This document shows, one piece after another, positions 52,173-60,742 of a stretch of 64,000 nt of DNA. The stretch is from Granulicella sibirica. GTDB taxonomy: Bacteria > Acidobacteriota > Terriglobia > Terriglobales > Acidobacteriaceae. Each line of letters opens with the position of its first letter. Positions within the stretch are counted from its first letter, which is position 1. The notes beneath the pieces were generated by a model. That model saw nothing but the letters and a program-made list of their open reading frames with translations. It did no database searches and was not told where the DNA came from. The stretch covers positions 248,001 to 312,000 of the forward strand of contig NZ_RDSM01000003.1 of the NCBI RefSeq assembly GCF_004115155.1, given 5' to 3'. The position numbers and the translations under genes are program-made.

Positions 52173-53279
52173 TTAGGTCTCCATGGCAAGCGTTCGAAAG
52201 ACAAGAGCCTTGAACTTCTCCGCATCCGCCTGCACGCAAAGATCGACATTGCCTTGCGGAATCGGATGGCCCGTGTAGATATCGTCTCCGTACACCAGCA
52301 TCCCGCGCGTATATTCGCCCGCCAACTCCACGCGAACAAACACCCGCATGAACTTGCGGCCGATCGACGGATCGATCGCCAGCGAGACGGCCATGGGATC
52401 GGCGTTCACCGAGCCGGTCGCTCCGCGGTACTTCATCTCATAAGTTCGCCGCAGGTTGTTCGACTCGATGAAAAAGCGGCTCCATTTGGTATGCAGCGCC
52501 TCGGCGCGATCGTAGTCCGCGGCCACCAGGATCGAGTCACGATTGCTGATGTCCGCTGCATTCAGTGTGATCAGCGCGCCCGAGGAGAACACGATGTGCG
52601 CCGCTTCCGGATCCACGAGGACGTTGTAGCTTGGAGGCATTCCCGGAGTGGCATAGCGCCCTCCAACGAAGACGATGCCTTTCAGCTTCTTCGCGAACTC
52701 GGGATCGCGAAGGATTGCCATGGCGATGTTGGTCAACCCACCCAACGCAAGGATCGTGATCTCACCCGGCGCGGCGTTGACAGCCCGGATCATCATGTCG
52801 ACCGCATGCTCGGTCTCGGGCTTCTGCTTCACCTCCGGAACCTCGACATCGCCCAGCCCGTATTTGCCATGGATAAACGTCGCGACAGGATACGGACGGT
52901 TCAGCAGTGGCTTGGCCATCCCCCGGTAGACCGGGATCTTTCCGCTCTTGCCTGCCAGGTCGACCAGAAACAGCGCGTTACGCACCTGTTGGTCGTACCT
53001 CTCCGTTCCCATATTGCCCGGGCAGACCGTCACTGCGTCGATAACGAGTTGTGGGGCAGCCACGGCCATCAGAAGCGCCAGCGCATCGTCGTTGCCCGGG
53101 TCAGTATCGACGATCACCCGGCGAATGCCTTGCAAGCGAGGCTGGGTCTCAGCGATACCGTTCGGCGGTATGATCGCGGGCGCTGACTGCGCTTGGAGCA
53201 GCTCGGCAGGCGCTCCTCGGCCGGCCAGCATGAATCCGCCGGCAAACATCCCACCCAGCGCCTGGCGTCGCGTCCACAT
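52173..53279 (-). CDS. Inosine-uridine-preferring nucleoside hydrolase, Tat-type signal
   Basis: The 368-residue protein opens MWTRRQALGGMFAGGFMLAG, a twin-arginine-type signal, so it is likely exported. The family's Asp-rich metal/ribose motif VDTDPGNDDALAL is intact, as are ILALGGLTNIAMAI, FVGGRYATPGMPPSYNVLVD (N-x-x-x-D-x-x-A) and the later DPMAVSLAIDPSI region. It hydrolyses the N-glycosidic bond of nucleosides made by the nucleotidase, giving base and ribose. The remnant of a uridine phosphorylase lies just upstream on the same strand. Confidence 0.92.
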   Translation of the reverse strand: MWTRRQALGGMFAGGFMLAGRGAPAELLQAQSAPAIIPPNGIAETQPRLQGIRRVIVDTDPGNDDALALLMAVAAPQLVIDAVTVCPGNMGTERYDQQVRNALFLVDLAGKSGKIPVYRGMAKPLLNRPYPVATFIHGKYGLGDVEVPEVKQKPETEHAVDMMIRAVNAAPGEITILALGGLTNIAMAILRDPEFAKKLKGIVFVGGRYATPGMPPSYNVLVDPEAAHIVFSSGALITLNAADISNRDSILVAADYDRAEALHTKWSRFFIESNNLRRTYEMKYRGATGSVNADPMAVSLAIDPSIGRKFMRVFVRVELAGEYTRGMLVYGDDIYTGHPIPQGNVDLCVQADAEKFKALVFRTLAMET

Positions 53280-53353
53280 TGACAGTCACGTCCTCCATGC
53301 TTGCGTTGAATTTCACTATACGATGCTGCCCATCTGCCGCAACATGCGCGTGA

Positions 53354-53967
53354 GAGGGTGCAGGCAACATCGATCATGCGCGACTGGGCCGGCCCGAAGT
53401 CCTCTAGCCACTCATCCCTGATGCGATTTCCGTGGATGGCGAGGAGCGCCCCCGACATCCTCCCAACAGCGCGGCCTATAACCAGCACACTCTCTGCCTC
53501 CATATCCAAAGCCCCAATGCCTCGACGCCTGTATGCTTCGAGCCGGTCTCCGATGTTCTGAGGCGCGTGAGGATAAGCCCGCCCTTGTCCTGCATAATAG
53601 CTGTCCGTCGATGCGACACTCGTGACCGAGTAGGGAACTTCCTTCTCACGCGCCACCTCAGACAAGACACGAACGAGACCGGCATGCGCGCGTGCTGGCT
53701 CAGTGCCGGTGTCATAGAGAGAAGCCGCTCCGCTCCACGGACCGCGCTCGATACAATCACCAGCGATCCCAACTCTAGGTCAACCTGGATAGCACCCGAG
53801 CCTCCAACCCGCAAGGCGATCTCGCAGCCAAGCATCGCAGCTTCCACCAGGGCGATCTCGGTGGACGGACCGCCGATCCCCGTAGAACAGACCCCTAGCT
53901 CAACGCCATCGAAAGATCCGGCCCCTACCCGAAACAGCAACTCCACTGGACCGAGCCTATCGAGAGG
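53354..53967 (-). pseudogene. Uridine phosphorylase-like gene, frameshifted and truncated
   Basis: On the minus strand the first part (about 53967-53695) encodes LLFRVGAGSFDGVELGVCST, GIGGPSTEIALVEAAMLGCE and a GAIQVDLELGSLVIVSSAV strand, clearly the N-terminal half of a nucleoside phosphorylase. At about 53690 the match jumps frame to HAGLVRVLSEVAREKEVPYS, SVASTDSYYAGQGRAYPHAP and ALDMEAESVLVIGRA (the M-E-x-E ribose motif). The start is lost (in-frame TGA at 53968-53970 where the first 50-odd residues should be), and no stop follows the natural end at about 53354. At least two lesions make a dead gene likely; a single sequencing error would not explain all of them. Confidence 0.75.
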
Positions 53968-54436
53968 TCAAGGAGTCACCGGGGTTGCACGGCAAACTTG
54001 CCTTGCTAGTCTCCGCATTCGGATTCGGTGTCGACGGATTTGATCTCCTCCTATCGGTTCTTCTGCTACCGCGAGCGTCAAATTCAGTTCTTCGGACGCT
54101 TCGAATTCTAGGCATCGCTCTCCGAGGGATCGGCGGCTACAACCATCTCGATCGCCGCCGGTCGCTGGTTTACCGTCCACTTCCTTGTTGTCCACGCTCT
54201 CAAGACGGGATCCTCGCTTACGGCTGCCCGCAAGAGATGCCTGCATCGGCTGCGATCAAGCACGCCCTGACTTCACGCGTTAGCGGAGTCTGTTCTTAGC
54301 TTGGCAACTTCGTGAGCTCGCCGATCCGCATCGCCCGCTTCGACCGGCCCTCGAAGGCCTTCCCGAATCGTGTCAGTGCGCCAGTTGAACATTTCCGCCC
54401 ATCCTGCCGATATGCTCGCCAGGGGAAGCCATCCAA
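53968..54436. other. Intergenic stretch, probably degenerate
   Basis: About 470 bases between the broken phosphorylase and the TonB receptor. A 104-residue plus-strand frame (53985-54299) lacks a ribosome site and protein-like composition. It may hold the eroded N-terminus of the phosphorylase gene; no RNA gene was recognised. Confidence 0.45.
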
Positions 54437-56476
54437 GTGAAGAAGCTGTGGGCAATACACAGAACGATGCCTGAGCGATCCATCACGTTTGCTTTCCTTC
54501 TTCTCGGCGTGTTCGGCCCAGAGCCAGCCTCAAGCCAGACAGCGACGCTACCCATCGATCTTGAAGCCATGACGCTCGAGCAATTGACGCGTGTGGAAGT
54601 CTTCACCGCGTCCCGTCACCTGCAGGCCGTTCAAGCCGCCCCCGCCTCCGTCACGCTCGTTACCGCCAAAGAGATCCGTGAGCATGGCTATCGCACGCTG
54701 GCCGATGTTCTCCAGGGCGTTCGAGGCTTCTTCATTACGAACGACCGCAACTACAGCAGCATTGGCGTCCGCGGCTTCGCGCGCCCAGGTGACTTCAATA
54801 CACGCATTCTGCTGCTCGTCGACGGCCACCGGCTCAATGACAACATCTACGACGAGGCCATGATTGGCCGCGAGTTCCCCATCGATGTCGACCTGATCGA
54901 CCGCATCGAGATCATCCGCGGCCCCGTCTCTTCTCTCTACGGCAGCAACGCCCTCTTCGGCGTCATCAATATCTTCACCCGGCGCGGCCGTGACGTAGGC
55001 GGCTTCGAGCTTTCCTCCTCGATCGCGTCCCTTCACTCCGAACAAGGACGCATCACGTACGGCCGCAAGTTCAACAAGGCGGAGGTCCTAATCTCCGGCA
55101 GCTTCTACGGAAGCCGCGGACACAACGCCCTCTTCTATCCTGAGTTTGATTCGCCGCAGACGGGAGACGGCGTCGCACGGCACGCCGATGACGAACAGGT
55201 CGGCAGCGCCCTCGCAACTGTTTCATTTCACGACTTCACCCTTCGCAGTGTCTTTGGTACTCGCGAGAAGGGTATTCCCACCGGAGCATACGGTACGATC
55301 TTCGGCAACAGTGGCACCCGCACCACGGACTCTCACGGCTACGTGGATCTGCAGTACGAGCATACGGTCGCCAACTCATGGATTGTGATGGCTCGAGGCT
55401 TCTACGATCGATATGGTTACCATGGCACCTACATCTACCCATCTCAGGACGATCCCGCGCAGATCAGTCCCGAGGCCGATTTTGGCGATGGCCGATGGGC
55501 GGGTGGTGAGGTCCAGCTCACGAAGACGGTCCTAAGCCGAAACCGCGTCGTGGCAGGCTTTGAGTTTCGCGACAACCTCCGGCAGAACCAGCAGACATAC
55601 GATCTCAACCCGTACACACCGGATCTCGATGACCGCAGAACATCGTTTGTAGCCGCGCCTTATCTACAGGACGAAGTCACTCTTACAAAATCCCTCATCC
55701 TTAACGCCGGCCTTCGCTATGACTATTACAGCAGCACAAGGGCGAGTGTCGATCCACGCGTCGCTTTGATCTTCCGGCCTTACCAGGGAACAGCAGTCAA
55801 GCTGATGTACGGCGAGGCATTCCGGGCTCCGAATAACTACGAGAAGTATTATGCCGTGGCGCCCAACGTCGCGAACCCAGAGATTCAGCCGGAGAAGATT
55901 CGCACCACCGAGGGTGTGTGGGAGCAGGAGCTGCCCGCCCATCTCTCGGCGTCGGTCTCAGTCTTCTATAGCCGGATGGACGGCCTCATCACACAAGCCG
56001 TCGGCACGGATAGTGACTCGCTGATTTATCAAAACCTTCAGCAGGTCAACTCGGTCGGAGCAGAGCTTGAAGTGCGTCAGGAACCCGTTCGCGGAACGCA
56101 ATGGGTCGTGAGTTACTCCTCCCAGGGAACGAAGGACAGCGACACCGGCCAGTTCCTCAGTAACTCACCACGCTCGCTCGCCAAGGTCAGCTTTACGCAG
56201 AAGCTTCCCGTAGCGAACCTCAAGGCCGGCTTCGATGCGCAATACAGAAGCCGCATCATCACGCTCTCCGGCTCGTCCATCTCGCCTTATACCCTGGTCA
56301 ATGCCACGCTTCTCGGACGCTCGATCGGCAAACACGGAGAGCTTTCGCTCAGCGCTTACAACCTGCTGAATAAGAGCTACTCCGATCCAGCCTCGGGTGC
56401 CAATACGCAACAGGCCATCCCGCAGGACGGACGATCCTTGCGAGTCCAGATCACTTGGCGCCGCAGCGAGAGATAG
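54437..56476 (+). CDS. TonB-dependent receptor, colicin I/BtuB-type plug
   Basis: The 679-residue protein has an export signal (SITFAFLLLGVFGPEPASSQ; a Met at 54467 is an alternative start), a short N-terminal segment LEAMTLEQLTRVEVFTASRH that resembles the opening of the receptor at 58715, a plug (APASVTLVTAKEIREHGYRT, LLLVDGHRLNDNIYDE, DRIEIIRGPVSSLYGSNALF, GVINIFTRRG) and a 22-strand barrel ending RSLRVQITWRRSER. It lacks the usual terminal Phe: the last strand ends W-R-R-S-E-R. No carboxypeptidase-regulatory domain is present, unlike the Oar-type receptors in this window. It is convergent with the kinase gene of the next operon and may be functionally linked to it. Confidence 0.88.
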   Translation: MKKLWAIHRTMPERSITFAFLLLGVFGPEPASSQTATLPIDLEAMTLEQLTRVEVFTASRHLQAVQAAPASVTLVTAKEIREHGYRTLADVLQGVRGFFITNDRNYSSIGVRGFARPGDFNTRILLLVDGHRLNDNIYDEAMIGREFPIDVDLIDRIEIIRGPVSSLYGSNALFGVINIFTRRGRDVGGFELSSSIASLHSEQGRITYGRKFNKAEVLISGSFYGSRGHNALFYPEFDSPQTGDGVARHADDEQVGSALATVSFHDFTLRSVFGTREKGIPTGAYGTIFGNSGTRTTDSHGYVDLQYEHTVANSWIVMARGFYDRYGYHGTYIYPSQDDPAQISPEADFGDGRWAGGEVQLTKTVLSRNRVVAGFEFRDNLRQNQQTYDLNPYTPDLDDRRTSFVAAPYLQDEVTLTKSLILNAGLRYDYYSSTRASVDPRVALIFRPYQGTAVKLMYGEAFRAPNNYEKYYAVAPNVANPEIQPEKIRTTEGVWEQELPAHLSASVSVFYSRMDGLITQAVGTDSDSLIYQNLQQVNSVGAELEVRQEPVRGTQWVVSYSSQGTKDSDTGQFLSNSPRSLAKVSFTQKLPVANLKAGFDAQYRSRIITLSGSSISPYTLVNATLLGRSIGKHGELSLSAYNLLNKSYSDPASGANTQQAIPQDGRSLRVQITWRRSER

Positions 56477-56556
56477 CGTCTCCCATTAGGCTTCGCGTAG
56501 TTTGGCCTCGCATAGAAGGCATTCCGAAGAAGACCCGCGAACAACCGCAAGCTCAA

Positions 56557-58128
56557 CTAAACGACGACCACTACCCGTGCTTCCTCTTCTTCCGCCATCG
56601 AAGACTTATCCGGGAGAACGATGGTGAAGGTCGATCCCGAACCAAGCGTGCTGCTGACCGTGATCTGTCCACCCATCGCTTTGCACAGTTGCTGACTGAT
56701 CGCAAGACCCAGGCCGCTTCCGCCGTACTTGCGCGTTGCCGAGGAGTCGCCCTGGGAGAAGGTCTGAAACAGCCTTCCCTGCTCCTCGATCGAGATGCCA
56801 AGACCCGTATCGCGAACACTCCATTGGATCCAGGATCCAGCGTCATTGCTGGCTTGTTCGACAGCGATCGAAATCGTTCCGTCCTGCGTGAATTTGCAGG
56901 CATTGCTGATGAGATTCAGCAGGCACTGCCGGAAACGCAGCGGATCGACGTACTGAACGCCATGCCATACCGGCCTCACCAGGCAAATCCGATTGCGATT
57001 ATTCGTCGCGAGCATTTCGGCAGCCGGCATCACCTCATCCAGCACCTCCGAAGACAGCACATACTCCGGATACAGCTTCATCTCGCCCGCTTCGATCTTG
57101 GAGAAGTCAAGGATGTCGCTGATGAGCCCAAGAAGGTGACGAGCCGACAGAAGGACCTTGTCCAGATCCATCGTGAAATGCGTGAGTCCTTCGTCGGTAG
57201 CCTCTTCATGCAGCATCTCGCTGTAACCGATGATCGCATTCAGCGGAGTTCGCAGTTCGTGGCTCATATTCGCGAGGAAGGAGCTCTTTGCCAGGTTCGA
57301 CTCCTCAGCAAGCACCTTGGCCACGCTGAGATCCCGCTCGATTGCCTGCCTTTCGATGATTTCGTTTTGTAGATCCTGCGTTCTCTCCTGCACGCGATCT
57401 TCCAGCGAATCGTGGGCGATCTGCAAATCTGTCTCGCGCTGCTGGATATGATCCAGCATCATGTTGAATTGATCGACCAGCATACCGGTCTCATCGTTCG
57501 AGATCCGCCTCGCTCGCGCCCGCGGATCGTTGCCGCGCGCGATCCTCGTTGCCACGTCCGTCAGGTGGAGTATAGGCAGAGAAATGATCCGCTGCAGCAC
57601 GGACGAGAGTGCCAGCGCAAACAACATAGCCACGAAGAGCACCGCAAAGCCGATCTCCGCCAGCCGCAAAAGAAGGCGATACATATCAGCCAGGCTGACG
57701 TCCAGATAGAGCAGGCCTACCGTCTCCCCTTTCATCAGGATGGGCTTTACGATCAGCAGTCGATGGGAGTCGAAACGCGAGGCGACCGTGCTAGCATCCG
57801 GACACGCCAGGGTGACGCCCTCACGCGAGAAGTGAGCCATGGGCTTCCCGCGTTTGTCGTAGATGCAAGCCGCCCGGATTCTTCCGTCAGTGCGAAGAAT
57901 CGACAAACTCTCATTCGCTGCCGACGCGTCGTCAAAGAGCAGGGCAGGCCCAGTGGTATCCGCGATGAGCTGCGCTGTCGCCTGCTCATCTTTTTGCAGT
58001 GTCGCGCGGCTGTGGACCAGTTGATAGATCCAGAGAGAGGCGCAGGCCAGAAGCACGGTCACCGATGCAGTGGCCGTGAAAAGCAGAATCAGCTTCCTGC
58101 GAATAGAGCGGCTAAGAAAGTTGGACAT
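56557..58128 (-). CDS. Histidine kinase with YfiN-like (CHASE8-HAMP) sensor region
   Basis: The 523-residue protein has two membrane helices (LILLFTATASVTVLLACASL at about 12-33 and FAVLFVAMLFALALSSVL at about 168-190) around a periplasmic domain of about 130 residues (ALLFDDASAANESLSILRTD, GRIRAACIYDKRGKPMAHFS) of the CHASE8 type known from the diguanylate cyclase YfiN/TpbB. A HAMP domain (about 190-245) and a coiled coil follow, then HisKA with His290 in ANMSHELRTPLNAIIGYSEM and a complete HATPase (LLNLISNACKFTQDG, VRDTGLGI, GGSGLGLAISQQL). In YfiN the same sensor drives a GGDEF output; here it drives a kinase. It starts 2 bases after the YfiR gene, its probable periplasmic inhibitor. No receiver domain is attached. 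Confidence 0.88.
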   Translation of the reverse strand: MSNFLSRSIRRKLILLFTATASVTVLLACASLWIYQLVHSRATLQKDEQATAQLIADTTGPALLFDDASAANESLSILRTDGRIRAACIYDKRGKPMAHFSREGVTLACPDASTVASRFDSHRLLIVKPILMKGETVGLLYLDVSLADMYRLLLRLAEIGFAVLFVAMLFALALSSVLQRIISLPILHLTDVATRIARGNDPRARARRISNDETGMLVDQFNMMLDHIQQRETDLQIAHDSLEDRVQERTQDLQNEIIERQAIERDLSVAKVLAEESNLAKSSFLANMSHELRTPLNAIIGYSEMLHEEATDEGLTHFTMDLDKVLLSARHLLGLISDILDFSKIEAGEMKLYPEYVLSSEVLDEVMPAAEMLATNNRNRICLVRPVWHGVQYVDPLRFRQCLLNLISNACKFTQDGTISIAVEQASNDAGSWIQWSVRDTGLGISIEEQGRLFQTFSQGDSSATRKYGGSGLGLAISQQLCKAMGGQITVSSTLGSGSTFTIVLPDKSSMAEEEEARVVVVV

Positions 58129-58130
58129 GG

Positions 58131-58727
58131 TTAGTGTGTCACCGTCGCGAGATGAAGAAGCCGGGAGCTGATGGTAAGTCCGCTACGCTGAGCGGCGCCG
58201 AGGTTGACCTCGATATGAACATGGTCCTCACTCGTCGGCAGCCCCATGACCTGTGCCGGATTATCGGAGTTGGACTTCTCCGAAACCGTAAGAACCGCGC
58301 TCTTCTCCAGTTCTCCCAGTGCATGCGCGACGCCTTTCCTCGAACCCGCGCTCTCATAAAGAATGTGACACGCAGTCGCGTTGTCGATCGAGGTCAGATG
58401 CTTTACCACGACCGGCTTGCTCTGAACCGTTTTACCTTGCATCAGCGCATCGATGTTGGTGCCGATCGGATCGGAGCCAAGCAGACACACGTCAAACTCC
58501 GGATGAGCCCCGTCGAGCTTCCACGAGGGCCAGTCGATGAACTTGGTCAGATTGAAGATCATGGCGGCTCGGATCTCATACTCATCCGCGCTCGCCTTCT
58601 GGGCGATGGCGCGCTCGGCAGAAAGAAGAGCGACCCCAAGCAAAAGAAGAATCCTTCCAGCCTCGCAGGTTGTAGGTAGACGTCCTATCGCGCGATGCAG
58701 CTTCTTTCTTGTCATCAGAAGCTCCAC
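58131..58727 (-). CDS. YfiR-family periplasmic protein (DUF4154)
   Basis: The 198-residue product has an export signal (RILLLLGVALLSAERAIAQ at about 25-43; an ATG at 58715 is an alternative start) and a YfiR domain: YEIRAAMIFNLTKFIDWPSW, FDVCLLGSDPIGTNIDALMQ, HILYESAGSRKGVAHALGEL and VHIEVNLGAAQRSGLTISS, closing SRLLHLATVTH, the usual R-L-L-x-L-A end. In Pseudomonas, YfiR represses YfiN by touching its periplasmic domain, under redox control. Here two cysteines (VCLLG, ACHIL) could give the same redox switch. It overlaps the receptor upstream by 13 bases and is followed after 2 bases by the CHASE8-type kinase. Confidence 0.9.
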   Translation of the reverse strand: MELLMTRKKLHRAIGRLPTTCEAGRILLLLGVALLSAERAIAQKASADEYEIRAAMIFNLTKFIDWPSWKLDGAHPEFDVCLLGSDPIGTNIDALMQGKTVQSKPVVVKHLTSIDNATACHILYESAGSRKGVAHALGELEKSAVLTVSEKSNSDNPAQVMGLPTSEDHVHIEVNLGAAQRSGLTISSRLLHLATVTH

Positions 58728-60742
58728 CTGGCTCGCACGAACAGGCTCCGGGGAACATATAAAGGAACATCGGCGCTCGTCGCGTTCCCGAATTCGATAT
58801 GGCGCGGGGTCAGCAGATTCGTCCCGCCGGCATCGAATTCCATATTGCTGCCCAGCTTGCGGCTAACGTGCATATCGACGCGATCGATTCGCTTCACTAT
58901 CCCGCTGCCTCCCTGGATAGATCCATAGCTCAAGCCAGTTGGCAACGCATCGACATGAGAAAAGAAGGCATTCGCTCCCCAGCCTCGCGCAAAGCTCCAA
59001 AAAGCCGATGCGGTAACCGTGTTACGCGGTGTGCTCCATGTGTCGAACAAGACGACTTCCTGCGCAGTCGGCGTCTCGGTAGTGCGAGCCTGTGCCCACG
59101 AATAGCCGCTCTGCAAGGAGAGATCCCGCAGCGGCTTCCAACTCAACGAAACTTCAGTCCCCGCCGTCTTCGCGTCGTACCCGTTCACATACATCAGGTT
59201 CTGGACGATATGAGGGGATGGAGTTGTTGCGAATACCGGTGTCACTACCAGAAGCGACTGAAGACGACGATTCACATTGAAGAAGCCCGCGGCATCGAGC
59301 GTCACTCCGCGCCAGAGCCGTCTCCGGTAGCCTGCTTCGTAGGCCACTACCGTCTCAGGCTTGATCCCGGGATTGCCGAGCAGCGAGCCGGTAACCGGCA
59401 AGCCCTCCTCGCTGCCTAAATTAAGGGGAAGGTTGAGCGCCCTGTCCTGAATCGCCTCCGCGACTGCCGCCCGCGACACCGCCGTCCAGAACGTATTCCG
59501 TTCGTTCGGAGCCCAGAGAAGGCGCCCACTCGGCTGGAGCTGAAACCCTGCAAGTGTCCCTTCCTGGATCTTGCTTCCAATGCTGAGCTTCAGCCTGGGT
59601 TTCAGTGTGATGTCATCTTGAGCGAAGCCATCGACGAGATAGTTCTTATATTCCGGAAGCGAAGTAATCAGTTGCTGGCCGGCTATATGATTTGCGGTAA
59701 ACCGCGCCTCCACGCCCCACACGAGATCCTGCCGTGCATGGGCCGTTGGATGGCTCTGGTATTCCGCATCCAGGGTCCGCGTCCTCGTATGGATTCCGAG
59801 CTCATGCCGTGAGGTGTCATCGAAATACACCTGCGCTGCCGAATCCTGGCCGGGATCCTTGTGTTCCCACCGTCCCAGCAGATACCCTCCGGCGATCGAG
59901 CCGTGATCCTGCCCGTCGATCAGCGACGGCAGGTTATAAGAACCACTGATCTGCTGCTTGAGGTAGCCTCCGTAGCTATCTCCAGTCATCACGATCGAGT
60001 CTTGCCGGCTCCGCTGCCAGTGAAGACGAGCGCCTCCGCGCACCGTGTCCTCTCCATCGAACCCATGGGAACCATCCTGCTGCTCGAATGGGTTCCGATG
60101 CGTGTAGAAGCCATATCCACGATACTGAAGACGATCCCCGAGAGACCCACCAAACTGCAGATGCGTCATACCCCCGAGGCGACTAGCCTGAGCCGATGCT
60201 TCAAAGCCAAGTGTATTCCGGGCTCGTCTCGTAATGACGTTGATCACGCCGTTGACTGCGTTCGTGCCCCATACCGCCGCCCCAGGTCCCCGGATGACTT
60301 CAATTCGGGCGATCTCTTCGAGCGGTATGTCGTTCTGATCCCAGTGCGCCCCCGCGTAAATCTCGGAATACACCGTGCGCCCATCGATCAGCACCAGCAG
60401 CTTATTGGCATAGGCACTATTGAAACCACGCGCACTCACTGCCCACGTCGACGCGTTGATCTGGGCAACCTGCAGTCCAGGCACCATTCGCAGCAACTCA
60501 GGAACGCTTGTTGCCGCTGACCTCTGGATGTCTTCACTGGTAATAACGAATACGGCAGCAGGCGTGACCCACAAATCCTGATCTTTGCGGCTGAAGGAAC
60601 TCATGCGCAGTTGCATCTGCGTCAGGTCTTCTAGGCTCGCGGTCGAGAGGTCAGGCTCTACCGGAGTCGATTGAGCCACCGCACCGATCATTGCGCAACC
60701 AAGCAGCCCGACCAGGGTGGCGGAGATCCACCTGCGCTTCAT
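58715..60742 (-). CDS. TonB-dependent receptor of a YfiR-linked signalling operon
   Basis: The 675-residue protein has a signal peptide (ATLVGLLGCAMIGAVAQS), a short N-terminal segment LSTASLEDLTQMQLRMSSFS, a plug (TPAAVFVITSEDIQRSAATS, VPELLRMVPGLQVAQINAST, LLVLIDGRTVYSEIYAGAHW, ARIEVIRGPGAAVWGTNAVN, GVINVITRRA) and a barrel ending PRSLFVRARWSF with terminal Phe. The plug and opening match the receptor group that in many bacteria is encoded next to YfiR/DUF4154 genes. It starts within an ATGA overlap (60739-60742) with the REC-GGDEF-EAL gene and overlaps YfiR by 13 bases, so all are one translationally coupled operon. The ligand is unknown. Confidence 0.9.
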   Translation of the reverse strand: MKRRWISATLVGLLGCAMIGAVAQSTPVEPDLSTASLEDLTQMQLRMSSFSRKDQDLWVTPAAVFVITSEDIQRSAATSVPELLRMVPGLQVAQINASTWAVSARGFNSAYANKLLVLIDGRTVYSEIYAGAHWDQNDIPLEEIARIEVIRGPGAAVWGTNAVNGVINVITRRARNTLGFEASAQASRLGGMTHLQFGGSLGDRLQYRGYGFYTHRNPFEQQDGSHGFDGEDTVRGGARLHWQRSRQDSIVMTGDSYGGYLKQQISGSYNLPSLIDGQDHGSIAGGYLLGRWEHKDPGQDSAAQVYFDDTSRHELGIHTRTRTLDAEYQSHPTAHARQDLVWGVEARFTANHIAGQQLITSLPEYKNYLVDGFAQDDITLKPRLKLSIGSKIQEGTLAGFQLQPSGRLLWAPNERNTFWTAVSRAAVAEAIQDRALNLPLNLGSEEGLPVTGSLLGNPGIKPETVVAYEAGYRRRLWRGVTLDAAGFFNVNRRLQSLLVVTPVFATTPSPHIVQNLMYVNGYDAKTAGTEVSLSWKPLRDLSLQSGYSWAQARTTETPTAQEVVLFDTWSTPRNTVTASAFWSFARGWGANAFFSHVDALPTGLSYGSIQGGSGIVKRIDRVDMHVSRKLGSNMEFDAGGTNLLTPRHIEFGNATSADVPLYVPRSLFVRARWSF

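Noticed and set aside
53985..54299. 104-codon plus-strand frame between the phosphorylase remnant and the TonB receptor
   Set aside because: No ribosome site, odd composition and no recognisable domain; more likely eroded DNA.
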